From: Aquimonas sp964586455
GTDB taxonomy: Bacteria > Pseudomonadota > Gammaproteobacteria > Xanthomonadales > Xanthomonadaceae
DNA: 64,000 nt
Assembly (NCBI GenBank): GCA_964586455.1
Contig: CAZPHV010000010.1
Coordinates: 39,428 to 103,427 of the forward strand
Direction: 5' to 3'
Numbering within the stretch: the stretch's first letter is position 1; every line of letters starts with the position of its first letter. Shown one piece after another: positions 43,053 to 52,076 of this stretch. The position numbers were made by a program, and so were the translations under genes. The notes under the pieces are model-generated. The model searched no databases. It had not been told where the DNA came from and was given only the letters and a program-made list of their open reading frames with translations.

Positions 43053-45428
43053 TCAGAACAAGGTGCCGAACGTGAACTGCAGCTTTTCGACGCGATCGAT
43101 CTCGCGGTCGTACTTGAGCGGCTGCGCCCAGCTGATCGTGATCGGTCCGATCGGGGCTTGCCACTGCAGGGCGATGCCCGCGCTGGCCCGCATCTCGCTG
43201 GCGCTGAAGCTCTTGGTGCCGTCGAACACGTTGCCGTAGTCAACGAAAGCGGACACGCGGGCGGCGTTGGAATCGAGAAGGGTCGGGAAGATGAATTCGA
43301 AGCTGCCTACGGTCTTCAGCGAACCACCCAGCGGCTGACGCGTGGTGGGCGCGAAGGTGCCGAAGCCGACTGGACCCAGGGTATTGGTCTCGAAGCCGCG
43401 AATCGAGCGTTCGCCGCCGGCATAGAAGTTCTCGAAGAACGGCAGGCCGTCGGCCACTATCAGGCGCTGTCCTGGTGTTCCGTCGGCGTTGACGATGTCG
43501 AGCCGGCGCTCTTTGGCCTTGCCGTAACTGTCGCCGTAGCCGACGTCGGCACGGGTCAGCAGCACCAGATGACGGCTGAGCGGCCAGTAGCGGTTGAACT
43601 CGTAGCTCAGCTTGTAGTACTCGACCGTCGAGCCGGGCAGGGTGACTTCCGCGGCGACGCGCTGGAAGGTGCCGCGGGTCGGATTGAAGAAGGCATTGGT
43701 GGTATTGCGCGCCCAAGACAGCTCGGAGCGCCAGGAGTTGAAGGTGCGGCGCTCCAGCGCATTGATGTAGTCGACGATGACTTGCGGAGTGAAGCCTTCA
43801 AACGGCGTGATGCTGTTGCTGTCGATGCCGAAGGACAGGCCGACGGTGTCGGTTTCTGTGATCGGCAGGCCAAAAATGGCTCGGAAGCTGCCCGAGTCGG
43901 AGCTGAAGTTGGCGAGATTGGCATCGCCCTGGTCGAGCTCGCGGTAACTCATGTTGTAGCCCACCGACACGCCGTCTTCGGTGAAGTAGGGGTCGAAGTA
44001 GGAGAAGTCCATCCGCTTGACGAACGTATTGTTCTGCACCGTCACGCCGATCTGGTTGCCGGTGCCGAAGAAGTTGCTCTGCTGTACCGAAACCGTGGTG
44101 ATCACTCCCGAGTACTGCGAGTAGCCCAAGCCGAACTGGAAACTGCCCGAGGTTCGCTCGGTGACGCTGATCTCGACGTCGACCTGATCTTCCGAACCTG
44201 GCACCTGGGGCGTATCGATCGTGACATCGTCGAAGAAGCCGAGGCGCTGCAGGCGGATCTTGCTGCGGTCGATCGCGGCCTGAGAGAACCACATGCCCTC
44301 GAACTGGCGCATCTCGCGGCGCAGCACTTCGTCCGAGGTGCGCGTATTGCCCTTGAACACGATGCGGCGCACGTTGACGCGCTTGCCGGGGTCCACCACG
44401 AAATTGATCGAGACCTTGCGGTTCTCGCGATCAATGGTCGGCACCGGGTTCACGCTGGCGAAGGCGTAGCCGATGTTCGACAGGGTGTTGGTCATCGCAT
44501 CCGAGGTGAACTCGAGCAGCCGCCTCGAGAACGTCTGGCCTTCGCTGATGAAGACCAGCTTCTCCATCTCCTCGACCGGGATGATGGTGTCTCCTGACAC
44601 CTTGACGTCGTCGACGGTGTAAACCTCGCCTTCTGCGACGCTTGCAGTGATGTACATGTCGCGGCGGTCAGGGCTGATCGAGACCTGGCTCGACTCGATG
44701 TTGAAATCGACGTAGCCGCGGTCCAGGTAGAACGAGGTGAGCTTTTCCAGGTCGCCCGACAGCTTCTCGCGCGAGTACTGGTCATCCTGGCGGTACCAGG
44801 AAAGCCAGTTGCTGGTGCCGGACTCCCATTCCGCGAGGATGTCGTCGCTGCTGAACGTGTTGTTACCGACCAGGTTCAGGTGCTTGATCTTGGCCGCGCG
44901 GCCTTCCTTGACGTCGATCTTGATGTCGACCCGGTTGCGGTCGAGCTGGCTGACCGTGGGGCTGATCGAAACGTTGTACTTGCCGCGATTGTTGTATTGC
45001 CGGGTCAGCTCCTGGGTGACCTTGTCCAGCTGCAGCTGGTTGAAAGTCTCGCCCTCGGACAGACCAATGCCGGACAAGCCCTTCATCAACTCTTCCGTCT
45101 TGATGTCCTTGTTGCCCGACAGCGTGATGCTGTTGATCGCGGGTCGCTCGGTCACCGTGACTACGAGGATGCCGTCGCCCTGACGGTCAAGTTTGACGTC
45201 ACTGAAGAAGCCGGTGCGGAACAGAGCGCGGATAGCGTCGGCGGCCTCGCCCCTGCCGACGCGGTCGCCCATTTCGAGTGGCAGGTAGGTGAAGACTGTG
45301 CCGGCCGAGATCCGCTGCAGGCCATCGACACGGATGTCGGAGATGACAAAAGGCTCGAAGCTCTGGGCCTGCGTCGGGCCTGCCAGCAGCAGGGCCAGCA
45401 GGGTCAGCGGGGCGTATCGGTTGCTCAT
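43053..45428 (-). CDS. bamA: Outer membrane assembly factor BamA
   Basis: A 791-residue Omp85 protein and essential core of the BAM complex. A signal peptide (MSNRYAPLTLLALLLAGPTQAQ) precedes five POTRA domains (about residues 23-420, first one FVISDIRVDGLQRISAGTVFTYLP) and a 16-strand barrel. The lid-loop signature appears as GGERSIRGFETNTLGPVGFG, and the C-terminus KLQFTFGTLF ends in Phe. Length and order agree with other gammaproteobacteria. It lies between rseP and skp as expected. Confidence 0.97.
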   Translation of the reverse strand: MSNRYAPLTLLALLLAGPTQAQSFEPFVISDIRVDGLQRISAGTVFTYLPLEMGDRVGRGEAADAIRALFRTGFFSDVKLDRQGDGILVVTVTERPAINSITLSGNKDIKTEELMKGLSGIGLSEGETFNQLQLDKVTQELTRQYNNRGKYNVSISPTVSQLDRNRVDIKIDVKEGRAAKIKHLNLVGNNTFSSDDILAEWESGTSNWLSWYRQDDQYSREKLSGDLEKLTSFYLDRGYVDFNIESSQVSISPDRRDMYITASVAEGEVYTVDDVKVSGDTIIPVEEMEKLVFISEGQTFSRRLLEFTSDAMTNTLSNIGYAFASVNPVPTIDRENRKVSINFVVDPGKRVNVRRIVFKGNTRTSDEVLRREMRQFEGMWFSQAAIDRSKIRLQRLGFFDDVTIDTPQVPGSEDQVDVEISVTERTSGSFQFGLGYSQYSGVITTVSVQQSNFFGTGNQIGVTVQNNTFVKRMDFSYFDPYFTEDGVSVGYNMSYRELDQGDANLANFSSDSGSFRAIFGLPITETDTVGLSFGIDSNSITPFEGFTPQVIVDYINALERRTFNSWRSELSWARNTTNAFFNPTRGTFQRVAAEVTLPGSTVEYYKLSYEFNRYWPLSRHLVLLTRADVGYGDSYGKAKERRLDIVNADGTPGQRLIVADGLPFFENFYAGGERSIRGFETNTLGPVGFGTFAPTTRQPLGGSLKTVGSFEFIFPTLLDSNAARVSAFVDYGNVFDGTKSFSASEMRASAGIALQWQAPIGPITISWAQPLKYDREIDRVEKLQFTFGTLF

Positions 45429-45591
45429 CGGGTCCGTTTCCGTTCAAAGGCGCCCGTCCGCGACTCGAAAGCGCAGCAGCAGGCATACACACCCTCGGCG
45501 AGGAGTTCCGTTGCACGGACGCTCCCCTGAAAGGGGCTGGGGGGTGCCGGGCGGGTAGGGCAAGCCCGTACGGCGGAGGCGTCTTTCCGGC

Positions 45592-46947
45592 TCAAGAACT
45601 GAACAGGCGCAGGATGTCGTTGTAGAACGCGAGCGCCATCAGGCCGCCCAACATTGCCAAGCCGACGTACTGGCCCAGAATCAGGGATTTCTCGCTGACC
45701 GGCGCGCCTTTGATCGCTTCGATAAGGTAATACAGCAGATGACCCCCGTCCAAGATCGGTATCGGCAGGAGGTTCATGATGCACAGGCTGAGCGAGAGCA
45801 CGCCGAGGAAGAACAGGAACCAGGCGACGCCCCGCTGGGCGGAATCGTTGGCGTACTGTGCGATGGAGATGGGCCCGGACAGGTTCTGCAACGAGGCCAC
45901 GCCGGTGACCATGCGGTAGAGCATGCCGAAGGTGGTCGTGGTCAGTCGCCAGGTTTCGCGAAAGGATGCGCCAACGGCTTCGATCGGGCCATAGCGCAGG
46001 ATGGCGTCGTGCTTCGCGGTGGCTGCCGCGGGGCTTACGCCCAGCACCCAGGTTGCGCTTTCGCCTTCGCCGCGGGCTTCCGGCCGCAGGCTGTGCTCGA
46101 TAAATTGTCCCTCGCGCTCGATCGCGACCAGGCTTGCGCGGCCTTCGGCGCCGGCAGCGCGCACGCGCGGGCCGATCTGGTCGAAGGAGGTCAACGCGTG
46201 GCCGTCGATACTGCGGATTCGATCGCCGGGCTGAAGGCCAGCCCGGCCGGCCGGCAGGCTGGGATCCACCGTGCCCAGTACCGGCGGTAGCAGGATCTGT
46301 TGCGGTACCAGTCCGATCGCCGGCATCAGCGCCGATTCCTTCAGGCCGGCAGGCAAGCGACCCAGATCGAGTTGGCGAGTGCGCTGATTGCCTTCGGTGT
46401 CGAGCACTTCCACCGCCACATTGCGGCGGTCGAGCGCGGCACCGATCAGGCCCATGCCGACATGGGTCCAGGTTTGCATCGCTTGGCCATCGATGCTGAG
46501 GATGCGGTCTCCCTCGCGGAAGCCCGCCTCGGCGGCGACCTTGTCGACGCGACCCACCAGCGGCTGGTAGTCGCCCTTGCCGACCAGAAACATGCCCCAC
46601 AGCAACAGCAGGCAGAGCAGCAGGTTGAAGATCGGGCCGGCCGCAACGATGGCGACGCGCTGTCCGAGCGATTTGCGGTTGAAAGCCTGGTGCAGCTGGT
46701 CCTCAGGGACATCGGCCTCGCGTTCGTCGAGCATCTTCACGTAGCCGCCGAGCGGTAGGGCGGCGATCACGTACTCGGTGCCGTCGCGGCCGACCCGCGT
46801 CCACAGGGGTTTGCCGAAACCGACCGAGAAGCGCAGCACGCGCACGCCGCAGCGCCGGGCGACCCAGTAGTGCCCGAACTCGTGGAACGTCACGAGGATG
46901 CCGAGGCTGACGATCAGCCACCAGATGGAACCAACGATTTCCTGCAT
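45592..46947 (-). CDS. rseP: Site-2 protease RseP
   Basis: A 451-residue inner-membrane zinc protease that cleaves anti-sigma-E factor RseA and signal-peptide remnants. The active site HEFGH is at residues 22-26 and the membrane LDGG motif with the third ligand Asp is near residue 400. Two PDZ domains are visible between them (GRVDKVAAEAGFREGDRILSIDGQ and AGRAGLQPGDRIRSIDGHAL). Four membrane spans. It follows dxr by 18 bp. Confidence 0.96.
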   Translation of the reverse strand: MQEIVGSIWWLIVSLGILVTFHEFGHYWVARRCGVRVLRFSVGFGKPLWTRVGRDGTEYVIAALPLGGYVKMLDEREADVPEDQLHQAFNRKSLGQRVAIVAAGPIFNLLLCLLLLWGMFLVGKGDYQPLVGRVDKVAAEAGFREGDRILSIDGQAMQTWTHVGMGLIGAALDRRNVAVEVLDTEGNQRTRQLDLGRLPAGLKESALMPAIGLVPQQILLPPVLGTVDPSLPAGRAGLQPGDRIRSIDGHALTSFDQIGPRVRAAGAEGRASLVAIEREGQFIEHSLRPEARGEGESATWVLGVSPAAATAKHDAILRYGPIEAVGASFRETWRLTTTTFGMLYRMVTGVASLQNLSGPISIAQYANDSAQRGVAWFLFFLGVLSLSLCIMNLLPIPILDGGHLLYYLIEAIKGAPVSEKSLILGQYVGLAMLGGLMALAFYNDILRLFSS

Positions 46948-46965
46948 GTCCGGGCTGCGCGTCCT

Positions 46966-48144
46966 TCAGTGCCGTGGGCGGAGTCGACTGCGCGCATGTT
47001 CGCGCACCCGGGTGTCCAGATCGAGCAGGGCAGGCAGGCTGTCCGCACGCTCGCTCCCGAACCGCTGCAGGCAGGCTTCGATCAGTTCGGGAATGCCTAG
47101 GAAGCCCAAGTCGCCCTGAAGAAAGCCTGAAACCGCCTCTTCGTTGGCTGCATTCAGGCACGTGGTGGCCGCCGGCCCGCTACGCAGCGCCTCGAAGGCG
47201 AGGTCAAGACAGGGGAAGGCTTCGGTGTCTGGCGCTTCGAAATCGAGCCGCCCCAGCTTTATCAGATCCAGCGGCGCGACGCCGGCCTCGACGCGCTGCG
47301 GCCAGGCGAGCGCGCAGGCGATCGCGGTGCGCATGTCGGGCGGGCCGAGCTGCGCGAGCATTGAGCCATCCAGGTATTCGACCAGTGAATGCACGATGCT
47401 CTGCGGGTGCACCACTACTTCGATGCGCTCGGCCGGGGCTCCGAACAGCCAGTGTGCCTCGATGACCTCGAGGCCCTTGTTCATCAAGGTCGCTGAGTCC
47501 ACCGAGATCTTGCGGCCCATGCTCCAGTTCGGGTGCGCGCAGGCCTGATCTGGCGTGATCGCGGTAAGTTCGCTGCGACGGCGGCCGCGAAAGGGGCCGC
47601 CGGAGGCGGTCAGCACAAGCCGGCGCAGGCCTGGTCCGAAACCCCGACCGACCGCAGGCTGCGGCAGACACTGGAACAGCGCACTGTGCTCGGAATCCAC
47701 CGGAATCAGTTCCGCGCCCGAGCGATGCACCGCGTCCATAAGTAGCGCGCCGGCGACCACAATGCTTTCCTTGTTGGCCAGCAGCAGGCGCTTGCCTGAC
47801 TCTGCGGCGGCGAGCGTGGAGTTCAAGCCCGCTGCACCGACGATCGCAGCCAGCACAGTGTCGCAGCGCGCGTCGCGTGCTGCGGCGTCCAGAGCGTCCG
47901 CTCCGGCAGCGGCTTCTGTCGCAAGGCCGCGCTGCTTGAGGCCCTCAGCCAGCGCCCGGTAGTGGCTGGGCTCCGCAATGATCGCCAGCTCGGGGCGGTG
48001 GCGCTCGCAGAGGTCGAGCAGCGCATCCACCTGGCTATGCGCGCTCAGCACACACGCACGGAAGCGATCCGGATGGCGGCCGATCACATCGAGCGCGCTG
48101 GACCCGATCGAACCGGTAGCGCCGAAGACAGCGATCTGCCTCAC
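46966..48144 (-). CDS. dxr: 1-deoxy-D-xylulose 5-phosphate reductoisomerase
   Basis: A 392-residue MEP-pathway enzyme. The NADPH motif GATGSIGSSALDVIGRHPDRF is at the N-terminus; ANKESIVVAGALLM, PVDSEHSALFQCL, LTASGGPFRGR, HPNWSMGRKISVDSATLMNKGLEVIEAHWLF and NAANEEAVSGFL mark metal, substrate and loop regions. The GTG at 48144 overlaps the cdsA stop (GTGA); the longer frame is an artefact. Confidence 0.97.
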   Translation of the reverse strand: MRQIAVFGATGSIGSSALDVIGRHPDRFRACVLSAHSQVDALLDLCERHRPELAIIAEPSHYRALAEGLKQRGLATEAAAGADALDAAARDARCDTVLAAIVGAAGLNSTLAAAESGKRLLLANKESIVVAGALLMDAVHRSGAELIPVDSEHSALFQCLPQPAVGRGFGPGLRRLVLTASGGPFRGRRRSELTAITPDQACAHPNWSMGRKISVDSATLMNKGLEVIEAHWLFGAPAERIEVVVHPQSIVHSLVEYLDGSMLAQLGPPDMRTAIACALAWPQRVEAGVAPLDLIKLGRLDFEAPDTEAFPCLDLAFEALRSGPAATTCLNAANEEAVSGFLQGDLGFLGIPELIEACLQRFGSERADSLPALLDLDTRVREHARSRLRPRH

Positions 48145-48962
48145 AGGCCCAGCCAGAACTTGCCGACGGCGAACACGGGCAGGGCGGCGACGACGCTGTC
48201 GACACGGTCGAACACGCCGCCGTGACCTGGAATCAAGTGTCCCGAATCCTTGGCGCCGCCCTGGCGTTTGATCACGCTTTCGAACAGATCTCCGAGCACG
48301 GACGCCAGGGCGGTAATCAGAGCCAGCAGCAGCAGCGCCGGCAGCTGGGCGAGACTCAGGCCGAGCAGGGCGAAGCAGGCCGTTGCCAGCAACAGGGCCG
48401 CGACCACGCCCCCCCAGAACCCTGCCCAGGTCTTGCCCGGGCTGATCGTCGGGCAGAGTTTGCGGCCGCCGATACGGGTGCCCGCGTAGAAGGCTCCGGT
48501 ATCCGCTGCCCAAACCAGCGCGATCGCGAACAGCGCCCATCGGGGGCCTAGCGCGGGGTCAGCATGCAGCAGCGCCAAGCCTGCCCAGGCTGGCACGATC
48601 AGCAGCATCAGAATGCCCAGCTTCAAGGCGCGCGCAATCGGCGTGTCCTGGGCAAGCAGGCGCGGCCGCACCAGCCAGAACAAGGCGGCCAGCCACCAGA
48701 CGCAGCCGATCAAGGCGACCAGCGGAAACAGATTCTCTAGATGCGCGCTCTGGTGGGCCAGCCAGGCCATCACGGCAGCGGGAGGCAGCAGCACGGCAGT
48801 ACGGCCGACTGCGCTGTGGATACCGATCAGCACCGCCCATTCCCAGGCGGCCAGAAGGAACACGATCGCCACCAGCGGCAGCAGGAACGAAGTGGGCAGC
48901 AGCAGCACCGCGCTGATTGCCAGCGGTGCCATCAGCAGCGCGGTAATCACGCGCTGGTTCAT
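48141..48962 (-). CDS. cdsA: Phosphatidate cytidylyltransferase
   Basis: A 273-residue integral membrane enzyme making CDP-diacylglycerol. It carries about seven membrane spans and the family signature near the C-terminus (SVLGDLFESVIKRQGGAKDSG, PGHGGVFDRVDSV), plus RKLCPTISPGKTWAGFWGG. The ATG at 48962 overlaps the uppS stop (ATGA). Confidence 0.96.
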   Translation of the reverse strand: MNQRVITALLMAPLAISAVLLLPTSFLLPLVAIVFLLAAWEWAVLIGIHSAVGRTAVLLPPAAVMAWLAHQSAHLENLFPLVALIGCVWWLAALFWLVRPRLLAQDTPIARALKLGILMLLIVPAWAGLALLHADPALGPRWALFAIALVWAADTGAFYAGTRIGGRKLCPTISPGKTWAGFWGGVVAALLLATACFALLGLSLAQLPALLLLALITALASVLGDLFESVIKRQGGAKDSGHLIPGHGGVFDRVDSVVAALPVFAVGKFWLGL

Positions 48963-49717
48963 GCGGGAGTCTCCTTCAGCTGTTCGCTGGTTCGGCCGAA
49001 GCGGCGTTCGCGGCTGGCAAAGGCAGTAACGGCCTCTTCCAGCACTGCACGGCTCAAGTCGGGCCACAGGGTCTCGGTGAAATACAGCTCGGTGTAAGCG
49101 AGCTGCCAGAGCAGGAAGTTACTGATGCGCTGGTCGCCGCCGGTTCGCAGAAACAAATCCGGCGCCGGCAGCTCGGACAGGCTCATGGCGCTGTCCAACT
49201 GCGCCTCATCGATATCGTCGACACCCAGCTCGCCCGCAGCGACCCGTGTTGCCAGCCGGCGCGCTGCTTGTGCAATGTCCCAGCGGCCGCCGTAGCTGGC
49301 GGCGATCGAGAGGTTCAGGCCGGTATTGGCGGCGGTGAGGGCCTCGGCCTGCTGCATGCGGCGCTGCAGGTCGGGCTTGAACTGGGCGCGTTCGCCGATG
49401 AAGCGCAGGCGCACGCCGCGCCGGTGCAGTTCCTCGACCTCGCGGTCGAGCGCGCGCAGGAACAGGCTCATCAGCGCTGAGACTTCCTCGGCCGGGCGCT
49501 GCCAGTTTTCGCTGGAGAACGCGAACAGGGTCAGGGCGCCAATACCGCGCTCGATACACCAGTCGATACAGAGGTTCACCGCGCGCGCGCCGGCGCGATG
49601 GCCGAGCGTGCGCGGCCGTCCACGCTGCTTCGCCCAGCGGCCATTGCCGTCCATGATCACGGCGAGATGGCGCGGCACCGGCACGCCGGCAGCATCGTCA
49701 GGGGGTGCGGCACTCAT
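48959..49717 (-). CDS. uppS: Undecaprenyl diphosphate synthase
   Basis: A 252-residue cis-prenyltransferase producing the C55 carrier for peptidoglycan and O-antigen. HLAVIMDGNGRWAKQRGRPRTLGHRAGA holds the catalytic Asp and IPP-binding residues; LTLFAFSSENWQRP, DLFLRTGGDQRISNFLLWQLAYTELYFTETLWPD are conserved. It begins 27 bp after frr. Confidence 0.97.
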   Translation of the reverse strand: MSAAPPDDAAGVPVPRHLAVIMDGNGRWAKQRGRPRTLGHRAGARAVNLCIDWCIERGIGALTLFAFSSENWQRPAEEVSALMSLFLRALDREVEELHRRGVRLRFIGERAQFKPDLQRRMQQAEALTAANTGLNLSIAASYGGRWDIAQAARRLATRVAAGELGVDDIDEAQLDSAMSLSELPAPDLFLRTGGDQRISNFLLWQLAYTELYFTETLWPDLSRAVLEEAVTAFASRERRFGRTSEQLKETPA

Positions 49718-49744
49718 GCCGGTGCGGGGGCCTGGGGCGCCCGC

Positions 49745-50302
49745 TCAGACCGCCATCAGCTCGTCTTCCTTCGCCTTGACCACACCGTCCACGTCTTTGA
49801 CGAAGCGGTCGGTGAGGGTCTGGATGTCGGTCTCGGCGCGGCGCTCTTCGTCCTCGCTGATGGTCTTGGCCTTGAGCAGCTCCTTGACCTGCTGGATCGC
49901 GTCGCGGCGGATGTTGCGGATCGCGACCTTGCAGTTCTCGCCTTCGCCAGCGACGTGCTTCGAGAGCTCCTTGCGGCGCTCTTCGGTCAGCGGCGGCAGG
50001 TTGATGCGGATCACCGTGCCCGCGGTGTTCGGCGTCAGGCCGAGATCCGAGCCGTGGATGGCTTTCTCGATCGGACCGACCATGGCTTTTTCCCACGGTG
50101 TGATGGTGATCGAACGCGCATCCGCGATGGCCACCGAGGCGACCTGGGTCAGTGGCATTTCCGAACCGTAGTAGTTGACCTTGAGGTGGTCGACCAGGGC
50201 GGTGGTGGCGCGGCCGGTGCGCAGCTTGGTGAGCTCGAAGCGCAGCGATTCCACGCTCTTCTGCATGCGTTCCTGGGCGTTCTTCTTGATGTCGTTCAAC
50301 AT
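49745..50302 (-). CDS. frr: Ribosome recycling factor
   Basis: A 185-residue factor that splits post-termination ribosomes with EF-G. It is the standard length; MLNDIKKNAQERMQKSVESLRFELTKLRTGRA begins the long helix bundle and NYYGSEMPLTQVASV, LPPLTEERRKELSKHV and RNIRRDA are family hallmarks. It is 107 bp after pyrH. Confidence 0.97.
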   Translation of the reverse strand: MLNDIKKNAQERMQKSVESLRFELTKLRTGRATTALVDHLKVNYYGSEMPLTQVASVAIADARSITITPWEKAMVGPIEKAIHGSDLGLTPNTAGTVIRINLPPLTEERRKELSKHVAGEGENCKVAIRNIRRDAIQQVKELLKAKTISEDEERRAETDIQTLTDRFVKDVDGVVKAKEDELMAV

Positions 50303-50409
50303 GGCAGGGGCCTCGTGAGGTCGGCGGGAGTTCCGGCCGGCCTGATAAAAGTAAGTGGTGGTTTATAGGCGCCCGGGCGTGGGCTGGCAATTCGCGCCGC
50401 AACGCGAGC

Positions 50410-51138
50410 TCAGGCGCCGCGGTCGACCAGGGTGCCGATCGGCTCGCCGCGCAGGATCCGCATCAGGCTGCCGGGCACCCCCATGTCGTAAACGCGCATC
50501 GGCATGCCGTAGTCGCGACACAGCGCGATTGCGGCGGTATCCATCACCTGCAGGTTGCGGGTGATGACATCTTCGTAGCTCAGGCGCTCGTAGCGCTTTG
50601 CATCCGGATTTTTCTTCGGGTCAGAGTCATAGACACCATCGACCTTGGTGGCCTTCAGCATCAGGTTTGCGCTGATTTCGACCGCGCGCAGGGCTGCGGC
50701 CGAATCGGTGGTGAAGAAGGGGTTGCCGGTGCCGGCGGCGAAAATCGCGATGCGACCCTTCTCGATGTGGCGCACCGCACGGCGGCGGATGTAGTCCTCG
50801 GCGACCGCGTTGATCTTGATGGCGCTCATTACCCGCGCATAGCCGCCGATCTTTTCGATCGCATCCTGCATGGCCAGCGCGTTCATGATCGTCGCGAGCA
50901 TGCCCATGTGATCGCCGGTGACGCGATCCATGCCGGCCGCGGCCAGGCCAGCGCCACGGAAGATGTTGCCGCCGCCGATCACCACGCCGATCTCAGCGCC
51001 GGCACGACTGGCGTCGAGGATTTCCTGCGCCAGCCCCTTGATGACGTCGGGGTCGATGCCGTAGTCGAACTTGCCCATCAGGGCCTCGCCGGAAAGCTTG
51101 AGCAGGACCCGTCGAAACTTCAGGGGCGCGGTGTTCAT
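50410..51138 (-). CDS. pyrH: Uridylate kinase
   Basis: A 242-residue hexameric UMP kinase. Motifs: RVLLKLSGEALMG, VIGGGNIFRGAGLAAAGMDRVTGDHMGMLATIMN, GTGNPFFTTDSAAALRAVEI and ATKVDGVYDSDPKKNPDAKRYERLSYEDV. The ATG at 51138 has GGAGAG 5 bases upstream. It opens the envelope block. rpsB and tsf, commonly upstream of pyrH, are not here; repeats and hslR lie there instead. Confidence 0.97.
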   Translation of the reverse strand: MNTAPLKFRRVLLKLSGEALMGKFDYGIDPDVIKGLAQEILDASRAGAEIGVVIGGGNIFRGAGLAAAGMDRVTGDHMGMLATIMNALAMQDAIEKIGGYARVMSAIKINAVAEDYIRRRAVRHIEKGRIAIFAAGTGNPFFTTDSAAALRAVEISANLMLKATKVDGVYDSDPKKNPDAKRYERLSYEDVITRNLQVMDTAAIALCRDYGMPMRVYDMGVPGSLMRILRGEPIGTLVDRGA

Positions 51139-51656
51139 CGTTGCTCTCCGGCGGCACAAAACCGCCGCATTCTAGCGGTTCGCGACGATCTCTGCTGCAC
51201 AGTGGTGCAGGGAATGCGAAGAAACAGCCGGCTCGCACGCGATTCCGCCGGGCCGGCGAGCTGCTGCGGCTCACCCTGAATCTGCGTCGTGCCTGCGGTG
51301 GGGTCTTGAACCACCCCAAATCTGCGTCGTTCATAGGGTGGGCCCTGGCCCACCGTTGGCTCCGCGCCGCCACGGTTCACGGTCCTTCGAACCACAGCGC
51401 GGGACGAACCACCCGGCATTCGGCCCGAGGGCCTTGATGCAGGTCCCTTCCACCGCGGGATTCATCGCCGCTTGCGGTGCGCAACGGCCCGCCCTGTGCG
51501 TCTCCGCGCATTCCGCAGGGTCTCAGATAGTGGGGCGAGGCTTGAGCTCACGGTGGGCCAGGGCCCACCCTACAGCTCACGGCGGGCCAGAGCACACCCT
51601 GCAGCTCACGGTCGGCCAAGGCCCACCCTACAGCGCACGGCGGGTCAAGACCCGCC
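51139..51656. other. Repeat-rich intergenic region upstream of pyrH
   Basis: About 520 bases. One copy of the GGTGGGCC repeat lies at 51332-51355 and a four-unit tandem array at 51545-51660. The pyrH operon promoter must be in this interval, but I cannot point to a strong -35/-10 pair. No gene is supported. Confidence 0.55.
51332..51355. repeat. Dispersed GGTGGGCC repeat, single arm
   Basis: Identical over 24 bases to the arm at 20962-20985 and the exact reverse complement of 20917-20940, 30 kb away. It sits 194 bases upstream of pyrH. Confidence 0.85.
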
Positions 51657-51660
51657 CTAC
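51545..51660. repeat. Four tandem 29-bp repeats related to the GGTGGGCC family
   Basis: Four exactly 29-base units (51545-51573, 51574-51602, 51603-51631, 51632-51660), each running AGCTCACGG...CCCTAC with a few substitutions. The core of the first equals the dispersed GGTGGGCC element. The final unit contains the complement of the hslR TAG stop. There are no spacers, so this is not a CRISPR array. Confidence 0.85.
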
Positions 51661-52076
51661 AGCATCTCGATATCGCCCAGCGCGCGGATCAGGCGGCGAG
51701 CCTTCTTGCTGGGTTTGGTCCCGGGCGGCTGGTAGCCGGCGCGCTCGGCGGCACGCAGCGCGGCCTGTTCGATGCGGCGCGCTTTCGAAGCTTCGGATTC
51801 GAGGTATAGCGTCTGCGCCACCGAGGCCGGGCCGCGGGTGTTGGACAGGCCCAGCACCTCGACTTCGTGGCGATCGCCGCCGCGCTCGATCATCAACCGG
51901 GTGCCAACACGAACACCGCGCGAGGGCTTGGCCGGCTGGCCATCGACCTCGATCCGATGCGCTTCGATCTGGGTCTTGGCCAGCGCGCGGGTCTTGAACC
52001 AGCGCGCCGCCCACAGCCAGACGTCGAGACGGACGCTGTCCGCCTCGGCGCTGGTCGGCGCGCCCGGTCCGCTCAC
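51657..52076 (-). CDS. hslR: Hsp15, ribosome-associated S4-domain protein
   Basis: A 139-residue protein with N-terminal S4 RNA-binding domain: VRLDVWLWAARWFKTRALAKTQIEAHRIEVDGQPAKPSRGVRVG, matching E. coli Hsp15, followed by a basic helical tail (PSKKARRLIRALGDIEML). It rescues stalled 50S subunits carrying peptidyl-tRNA after heat shock. The GTG start overlaps the htpG stop (GTGA), joining two heat-shock genes. Its TAG stop lies inside the last 29-bp repeat. Confidence 0.9.
   Translation of the reverse strand: MSGPGAPTSAEADSVRLDVWLWAARWFKTRALAKTQIEAHRIEVDGQPAKPSRGVRVGTRLMIERGGDRHEVEVLGLSNTRGPASVAQTLYLESEASKARRIEQAALRAAERAGYQPPGTKPSKKARRLIRALGDIEML

Noticed and set aside
43158..44597. 479-codon plus-strand frame opposite bamA
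   Set aside because: Antisense shadow of a fully conserved gene, Val/Asp/His-rich composition typical of codon-reversed frames.
51545..51660. Possible CRISPR array
   Set aside because: The 29-bp units are directly adjacent with no spacers and no cas genes are present.
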